Source: Aphelenchoides besseyi
Taxonomy: Eukaryota; Nematoda; Chromadorea; Rhabditida; Aphelenchoididae
Direction of reading: 5' to 3'
Length of the DNA stretch: 64,000 nucleotides
Assembly (NCBI GenBank): GCA_024699855.1
Contig: JAMPIQ010000002.1
Coordinates: 6,882,001-6,946,000, forward strand
Made by a program: the position numbers and the translations under genes
Shown: piece by piece, positions 57,823-64,000 of the stretch
Layout of the letters: each line of letters opens with the position of its first letter
How positions within the stretch are numbered: the stretch's first letter is position 1
Notes under the pieces: generated by a model
What the model saw: only the letters and a program-made list of their open reading frames with translations
What the model was told of the DNA's origin: nothing
The model's database searches: none

Positions 57823-60547
57823 ATGAAATACTCATGGATTGCTGCAATAAAAGGGTTTTGGTTATGTTTGGTATCAACGGTTAATTCGTACAAGTCTTTG
57901 GGCTACGAAGGTCAATTGTACGAGGATCTGCTTTATAACTACAATAAAATCCCAAGACCAGTGATGAACAGCAGCGAAGTTCTGATGGTTGACATGGGTG
58001 CCTCTTTGATTCGTATCATTGATATTGACGAGAAAAATCAAGTACTGACAACTAATCTGTGGCTTGAAATGAAATGGATCGATGCAAAACTACGTTGGGA
58101 TCCTCGTAAGGAATATATTGTTCTTTTGCTTTCAATGCTTTTAGATCGCTACGGTGGTATTAAGACGTTGCACATTCCATCTGATTTGATATAAGTGAAT
58201 TATAGATTTCTGTCACTGTATTGCTGATCAAGTTTTAATATAAAAAGTCATTTTTAGTAGTTGTCATTTGGAATTTTACGATAATGAAACTAGATAACAG
58301 TCGTTATGAATAACAGTGACAGAGATCTATAATCTTATTTACATGGACACCCGATTTGGTAAGTGAGGTCTGATAGGTGATTGTTAACGGACGGTCGAAA
58401 ATGTTGCTATCTGATGGACACGAAAGGTTTACGACTAACGTCCATCACAAATTTTTGCTCATTATAAACATACAATTATATGCTTCACAATTGCAGGTCT
58501 TGTACAATAATGCGGCTGGTGATCCGGACATTACGATCTTTACTGATGCTCTTGTCGCGTATGACGGAAGAGTTTTTTGGAATCCGCCAGCAATTTACAA
58601 ATCGTTTTGTCCGGTTGGTGATGAATTGATGCACGTTTATGCGATTTTTTAGATCGATGTCACCTACTTTCCGGTAAGTGAATACCACTGGCCAAAGCTT
58701 ATCGTGGACATTGTGTAAACGAATATTTCAGTATGATAAGCAACGTTGTGAAATGAAGTTTGGCGCGTGGTCGTACACCGGATTCTATGTAGATCTACGA
58801 CAATTACCGAAAGATAGCGATGGATCGGATGTAGAGGTCATGGAAAATGGGATGGACCTCAGCTTTTTCTACAAATCCGCCGAATGGGACTTACTGTCAT
58901 TGACTTCGGCACGACATTCGGTTCTTTACGCGAGTTGTTGTGGTCCCGAGAAGTACGTTGATGTGACTTACTACTTCGAACTGAGACGAAAAACCTTGTT
59001 TTATACGTCCAATTTGATTATCCCGTGCTTTTTGATCTCGTTCCTCACGACCTTCGTCTTCTATCTTTCGCATCACAAAATCACATTTTCGATTTCGATT
59101 CTTGTGACATTGACTGTCTTCTTTTTGGTCAGTTTTTGAAGCTTCAACAATGACGATCGAAAAGTTTAGGTTTTGATTGACATCATACCACCAACCTCAT
59201 TGGTTATTCCGATGTTTGGCCGTTACTTGATAACAACCATGATTCTCGTCTCACTGTCTACTATGGTTTCCGTCGTTACGGTCAATTTCCGTTACAGATC
59301 GGGTAAGTCGTTTAAATAAAGCAAATTTTGCATTAAAAAGGTCGCTACACAGTTCTTGAGGACTCGTCTGCTTAGCTCTGGAGGACCGCAGTCCACAGGA
59401 CTGGAGGACTCAGTTCCTCAACTCCAGAGGAGTGGTTGCGTGAAAACGAGCCGGTAAAGCCGAGTCGTGGTTATGAAGTTGGTCACAGTAACGGAATTCA
59501 TATCGAGATTCTTTCCGAAGAACAATTTCGTGATTTTATAATCAAAAAACACAAGTTACTTTTATGAACTTCTCGATAATTGCAATTTTGCAGGAAAAGC
59601 AAGCTCTGTTGCCCAGATGCCTCCGCTGCTCCGCTCGCTGTTCCTTAAATTTTTGCCTCGGTAAGATGGCAATCTTATCGTTGATGTTAATGCTTTTAGT
59701 TTGCTGTTTATGAAACGGCCCGAACAAACGGAGCGGTTGAAAAAACATCGACAAAGTGCTGCAAATTTGAACAAACCGAATTCGCGAATGCCAAGCGAAG
59801 TGTTTAGCGCAGTCCAGCAATTCAACGCCTACAATTTGCCACAAACACGTTTAGATGCATCGGCACAGAAACGCGAACATTTTGCACATTGTGGTAAAAC
59901 AAAGAATCGACGAAGGGATCAAGAGCCTGTTGATGAGTTTGATAAACGAGGACGATCCGCGAAGTACACGAATTGCACGGAGACGGTGTTGATGTCCGAT
60001 CTTAAGAATCTTTACAACAACTCAGGCCCGATGTACGCATCTTTACATGTGCCAAATAAAACGAATAGGACTGGAATTACGGTAAAGTTATGTCTCGCAA
60101 TTGTCACGTGGAAACGTTTAGGATTTGGGTGTCAGTTATGCGACTGCGCACGGAAGCAACTCTCTACCATTTCCTACTAAAAACCACTCTAATCATCGTA
60201 AAGAAGATGCTAAGAAGACGAAAGAAAAGATCAACGACCTCATTTTGGGCAAATTGCTTCAACAAGTCAAATTGATTTCCGAACATTTTCGACGACAAGA
60301 AGAAGAAATGGGAGTATGTTGAATTCGTCGCAGTTTTGTTCATCCATAGAGTTTACAGATTTCGGACGATTGGAAATTCGTGGCGATGGTTTTGGATCGT
60401 TTGTTTTTGATTATTTTTTCTGTTCTCAACTTTGGCACTTTCCTCATTCTACTCGAAGCTCCAACATTGCACGAAGTAAAAGAACCGCTGAACTTGACTC
60501 TTCCAACCAAACCACTGGGCGTTTTTGATGTTTACAGTCAACATTAA
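57823..60547 (+). CDS. Nicotinic acetylcholine receptor alpha-type subunit (cys-loop channel)
   Basis: Ligand-gated cation channel subunit, probably of the nematode levamisole type. A signal peptide is followed by the extracellular domain: [48 protein letters not shown], and the Cys loop CPIDVTYFPYDKQRC with 13 residues between cysteines. Vicinal cysteines ([19 protein letters not shown]) make it an alpha subunit. M1 is [20 protein letters not shown]2 [21 protein letters not shown]3 [20 protein letters not shown]. The M3-M4 loop is about 190 residues and basic, then comes M4 ([19 protein letters not shown]). An exon of only 16 nt (58343-58358) follows an AT-AC intron. The closest relatives look like UNC-63/UNC-38-group subunits, but I cannot fix the orthologue. 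Confidence 0.92.
58191..58342 (+). other. AT-AC intron bridged by a long inverted repeat
   Basis: The frame requires GAT TTG AT joined to A TGG ACA CCC (conserved receptor motif DLIWTPD). No GT-AG pair can do this: the codon after ATA would be TAA, and no GT lies in a usable position. The only fitting boundaries are AT (ATAAGT at 58191) and AC (TTTAC at 58342), 152 nt apart. Inside, 58199-58219 pairs with 58313-58333 over 21 positions (20 Watson-Crick, one G-U in RNA). The first five bases ATAAG (58191-58195) can also pair with CTTAT (58334-58338). Confidence 0.75.
59372..59432. repeat. Nested hairpin cluster in the receptor's M3-M4 intron
   Basis: A roughly 60-bp GC-rich island inside an AT-rich 288-nt intron (about 59305-59592). 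CTCTGGAG at 59376-59383 is the exact reverse complement of CTCCAGAG at 59422-59429. Inside it GAGGA (59404-59408) pairs with TCCTC (59415-59419) over a 6-nt loop, and GGAC/GTCC and AGTCC/GGACT form competing hairpins. The sequence also looks like imperfect repeats of GGACTGGAGGACT. The cause is unknown. Confidence 0.6.
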
Positions 60548-60726
60548 GAAAGCTAAACTAAAGAAATCGAATTTTTTAAGAGAGCAAATAAAACGAAGAT
60601 TTGTGTCTGTTTATGTGAGTTCCGGAAACGTTTTCATAGTTCCGAATGTTGTGTCTACGGTGAAAGGAACGGAAGTCACGATCAGACAGCATCGTGCCCA
60701 CGTTCTGTGATATGTCCATATTTAAG

Positions 60727-60885
60727 ATGATAGTCAATGGTGTTGTTGAAGGCAACCGTGTGCCTTGAACTACAAATTAATAATTGTAGCACTTAGTTTG
60801 CTTTTGGGCTGCGATTATGCTCTGTGTTTGGGAGGGAATAGTTGTGATCGATTGGTTCGTGCGTTACATGAAATATGTCCGGTGA
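60727..60885 (+). CDS. Candidate 39-residue membrane microprotein (weak)
   Basis: An acceptor-like TATTTAAG precedes ATG at 60727. Exon 60727-60757, a 39-nt intron (GTGTGC...CACTTAG) and exon 60797-60885 join in frame to a 39-residue peptide with one long hydrophobic stretch (LCFWAAIMLCVWEGIVVIDW) and a basic end. Its stop overlaps the start of the next reading frame at 60875. It resembles nothing I recognise. It may be chance or a remnant. Confidence 0.2.
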
Positions 60886-62434
60886 AATATCTGATGTGGG
60901 TGTTGTTGACGAGCTCGTTGTACGAAAGCGCCGATTACGCGTAATGAGCACTTCACGAACCGGGGCGTTGATGTGGCAGAACGGTCAAAAGTGAATAAGC
61001 ACGGCGACGATGAGGAGAACGATGAAAACTCGACGAGTCCTAAGGTTGCTCGGGTTGAAGCTGACTTGTGGTCACCTCTGGTAAATCACGAGGGTGTTGT
61101 TATTTATGGAGTACTTTTAGCGGGACCCGTTGACTAAGAGACTGGTTCTTACTGATACGGAAACGTGGATGTTCCCATGGGCGACTGATTCTTTGTGAGT
61201 TGGGATTATGACTTGTTGTTGTATGTGGAGATGTTTTAGCGATTATGAGAATTGAGAAGAGAGCGAGCCATTTAAATCACGTCCATGGTTTACGATTAAG
61301 ACTATTCTGATGCGGGGAAACATAACAAAAAAGGCCAAGTTGAAAAAGGTTGTAAACGGACTCAATGCTAACTCGTTGGTATGTAGGAGGCGTTGGGATT
61401 TGCTACTTGTATTGTTTGTTGAACGCACAATTTTGTGCACGGATGCTGATGGTACCGTTGACTAATGACGACGAACTCGATTTCTTGCGGATGATGAAAC
61501 ATAGAGGTTATTGCCGTGAACAGAGCACAAGATTGCGAGAAACTCTAGGTGTTGATGAAGTCAGAAAATACAAAAACGAGCAGACCCGAATTAAGAACGA
61601 TAGAAAGGGTATGTTAATTCGATTTATAGGTGGATACCTGATCTTTTAGCTATGGCGGAGGTTGTCAAGATTCTGTATGAACCAGACGGCAACTACGAAT
61701 TTGCTCTTTTCATGACGTTCAAGTCTTGCATTGACGGGTGTACCGTTGAAACCTTTGATTATGGAACGTTGCCAGAGGAGTTGCGCAGAGAGGCGAAAAG
61801 ACAAGCCAGATTCGATTTATCCGATTGCTATGTGAGCTTCAACGATGACCAAAAGGCTTTGTGGTTTCGGTTGGCGAAAAAACTCATCAATGCCGTGGAA
61901 ACGTTTGGTTGTTATCCGCGATTTGTGGGCCGCGAACAAGGGGTCTGGTGCATGTCCATATGAGTTCGATTGTTGGGCGCGTTGGCGTACGTGGAAACTT
62001 CGCCAAATGACGACCGATCGAACGGACTTGAATGCGTGTGTTCTGAAGCTTGGTAGTACACCTAAGAACGTCATGCGCAACTACGAACGCCAACAATCTT
62101 GGTTTCTCGAAACTATCGTAAAAGTGGTAATGAATTTAATGTTTAACTGATTTTAGAAATCTTTAGGGTCTGAAAGAGTCTGACTTTTACGTCAAAGATC
62201 CGGAGAGTCTTTGGGTGGCAACACAGGTTCAAGTCGCCTGTGATTTTGCCAACAATATTCAACTGGATCGTGCTTACGCTCAGTTTCTCGGGTTGAACGG
62301 ATACGACGAAGACGGTTTGTAAGTTCCAGTTTTATGTTTCGATTAATTTGTTGTTCTGGTTCAGAAATCGTTATTATCAAAGTCAGCATTCGTTGGACGA
62401 TTTCAAGGCGAATGTGTCCGAAATGAAACGTTGA
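60875..62434 (+). pseudogene. Unrecognised multi-exon gene with several reading-frame breaks
   Basis: Strong protein-like sequence over at least five exons. It includes LWSPL/RDPLTKRLVLTDTETWMFPWATDS, PFKSRPWFTIKTILMRGNITKKAKL, ELDFLRMMKHRGYCREQSTRL, YEPDGNYEFALFMTF, CWARWRTWKLRQM and LGSTPKNVMRNYERQQSWF. Introns at about 61086, 61611, 62131 and 62320 are canonical. Four lesions break it. A frame shift lies at the G run 60962-60965. An in-frame TGA is at 61253-61255. The intron donor at 61379 has no AG acceptor before the frame reopens at about 61440. A frame shift lies at about 61961. It is a decaying gene, or the assembly has errors here. I do not know the family and claim no function. Confidence 0.55.
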
Positions 62435-63423
62435 AAATGGATTTTTCCTGTGAACATCGACGCTCCGAATTATGTCTTCTTTTTGTCTGCCGTTGAAATT
62501 TTACTTTTGCATTTAAATCGAGTCATCGCGATAACAATAAACAATTCCGAATCAACAAACTTAGAAGTCTATCGTGCGGAAGCTTCGGAAACGGGTATAA
62601 GAAAAAACATGAGCGTCGAACCGAACGAAGAGCAGAGGAAGCGACGAATTAGCAGTCACGGATTCTCTGGACTTTACCCTACGCTCCAGAAATTTCGACC
62701 TAATCCCGAGAACGTTAAATCGCGGTAAGACACTCGCAAAATTCACGGGTTGGGTCGTACTGTACGATCAACGGTCTAATCAGACTGTACACAAAAGAGT
62801 CATTACATAGCAGACATACGCTAACGCAATCGAAATCTGTTTATCCAGTTCGGCCATCGTCCAATTCAAAGTCGACAACCCAATCCGCACAAACGCACAG
62901 AACAGTAGACAACAAAAGAATGATCAAAAAAAAGAATTCAATTTCTTTGGCGGATGCAAAGTTCTTAATCCTTATTTTGCATTGAACCGGTGAATTCAAA
63001 TGTACGAGTCCCCTGTAAAGACAAGTCTGTTGGCCATCGGAATTTGTCGATCATCTACATTGTTTGCCAATTAGCTACAATTGCCTTCCGACGGAACTAA
63101 GTTCGAGAAACCCGAACACGTATTCTACCGTCCCAATCTCATTCCACAATTCTAAATCGATTCGCTTAATAACACAACTACAGAATGACCGTTCCCTCTT
63201 TTATTTACCATTTCATGACAATAACATTGAATAGAAAAGAGCAACTAAGGACTTTCGTATCATTAATGTATCGTGTGATTTAGGTATCCGATTTGCCGTT
63301 CGACCACAAAATAGAACCAGCCACCAAGAAGAAACCCAGCCAAACCACTGGGACAAGCCAATTTGTATTCTACGACAGGAAAATAAACAAGTTCAAGTCA
63401 TAAATTTTGTTTATTCGATATTT
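62435..63423. other. Intergenic region before the zinc-finger gene
   Basis: About 1 kb between two convergent genes. One weak spliced frame is possible: ATG at 62609, donor CGCG/GTAAGA at 62725, acceptor TTATCCAG ending 62848, stop 62991-62993, about 87 residues, basic and Asn/Gln-rich. It matches nothing recognised and may be noise. The rest is AT-rich. Confidence 0.35.
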
Positions 63424-64000
63424 TCAACTGGAATCAAAAACATCACTTTTGCGTTTCTGGTTTCTACATCGTTTCTTCTTTTTTGGCGTTTGAGAGTTGT
63501 GAATCGGATGGTGACGCGTGAACTTAAATCGTGGAATCAACGGTAAGGGTGTCATGAACTTTGGTGCATTAGAAGATTCCGACGAAGATTTGTGTTCTTC
63601 GTTGTCAGAACCTGAGCTCACGATATCCTAAATCAACAGTCATTCTGAATAATATCCGCAAATGTCTACCTCATCCGTCGGTCCTTCATCTTCGGTTTCA
63701 TTTTCGAAATCCACTTTGCGAACCAAATTCACCTTTTTCTCGTGTACACGAGCCTTGTGATAAGCCAAATCGGCGCGTGTCGGAACGTGTTGAGAACACA
63801 AATTGCAGTAGTAGACACGAATATACATGTGATTCGATATCAAATGCTCACTAAGATTCCCTTGAGTCGAAAAATTCGTTGAACAGAATTTGCATTTGTG
63901 CATCTAAAAACGGAAAATTCGTCTTGTTTCGCGACTGTTCACTTAAATGTGACCCGTTTTTATGAGCTTTGAGGAGCTTCATGTTCGCGAATACCATTGG
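63424..64000 (-). CDS. C2H2 zinc-finger protein, C-terminal part (runs off window)
   Basis: Minus-strand gene whose 5' end lies beyond base 64000. The exon at about 63677-63903 encodes two C2H2 fingers: CKFCSTNFSTQGNLSEHLISNH and CNLCSQHVPTRADLAYHKARVH, then an acidic stretch (ENETEDEGPTDE). A 42-nt intron (GTAGAC...ATTTAG) leads to the last exon, 63424-about 63632, rich in Ser and ending in a very basic segment (PKKKKRCRNQKRK), a likely nuclear localisation signal. Further upstream at 63940-64000 another finger half is visible (ANMKLLKAHKNGSH), but I could not find a clean join to 63903. Probably a nuclear DNA-binding protein. The exact family is unknown. Confidence 0.7.

Noticed and set aside
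60797..60940. Frame resembling an XPG/FEN-type motif (LLLGCDYALCLGG)
   Set aside because: Only a few residues match. It ends in a stop and no other nuclease motif is nearby.
1..64000. tRNA genes, CRISPR arrays, long tandem repeats, intact transposons
   Set aside because: No cloverleaf with A/B boxes, no spaced direct repeats and no transposase or reverse-transcriptase motifs were seen on either strand by eye.

Overview
The window reads as a compact animal genome, most likely a nematode. Introns are mostly 38-46 nt with GTRAGT-like donors and TTTYAG acceptors. The gene content points the same way: a GCK-3/OSR1 kinase, SEL-10, a LYS-type GH25 lysozyme, SQD-1, a NAS-like astacin with ShK domains, a globin with two domains and a levamisole-type nicotinic receptor subunit. 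I cannot place it in a clade from sequence alone. No tRNA, rRNA, CRISPR array or intact transposon was seen. All gene models were spliced by eye: exon joins were kept only when they restored the family's reading frame, and CDS spans run from start to stop with introns included.

Layout. 0-11 kb, mostly plus strand: the 3' end of a sorting nexin (SNX5/6), gck-3, sel-10/FBXW7, a GH25 lysozyme and sqd-1. 12-20.3 kb, all minus strand and spaced 260-520 bp apart: PGAP3, JKAMP, seipin, mitoribosomal mS38 and an astacin with EGF, CUB and two ShK domains. 20.3-23.2 kb holds no gene I can support. 23.2-28 kb, plus: a long coiled-coil protein and a small membrane protein. 29.1-32.9 kb, minus: a FoxA/PHA-4 forkhead factor whose first exon lies 1.9 kb upstream. 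About 6.6 kb of gene-free DNA follows, probably its regulatory territory. 39.6-44.2 kb: rmd-1 (plus), then three closely packed minus genes, a divergent p32-like gene, C1QBP/p32 and Hikeshi. 44.6-50.3 kb, plus: Rtf1, with a MARVEL-like gene nested antisense in a 3.5-kb intron. 50.6-56.3 kb, minus: a Swr1/SRCAP-type ATPase and a globin with two domains. 57.8-60.5 kb, plus: an acetylcholine receptor alpha subunit. 60.9-62.4 kb, plus: an unrecognised gene with several reading-frame breaks. The window ends in a C2H2 zinc-finger gene (minus).

Functional themes. There is no single pathway. Several genes serve endomembrane and lipid biology (SNX6, PGAP3, JKAMP, seipin). Three serve mitochondria or proteostasis (mS38, p32, Hikeshi), and three serve transcription or chromatin (FoxA, Rtf1, SRCAP-type ATPase).

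The most unusual signals are in gene structure. An acetylcholine-receptor intron has AT-AC ends that are bridged by a long perfect stem. The gck-3 kinase domain needs a 3-nt exon next to a non-GT donor. Rtf1 carries a nested gene. FoxA has two extra residues at the start of its recognition helix. The second globin domain appears to lack the proximal histidine. The p32 family is present as a tandem divergent pair.
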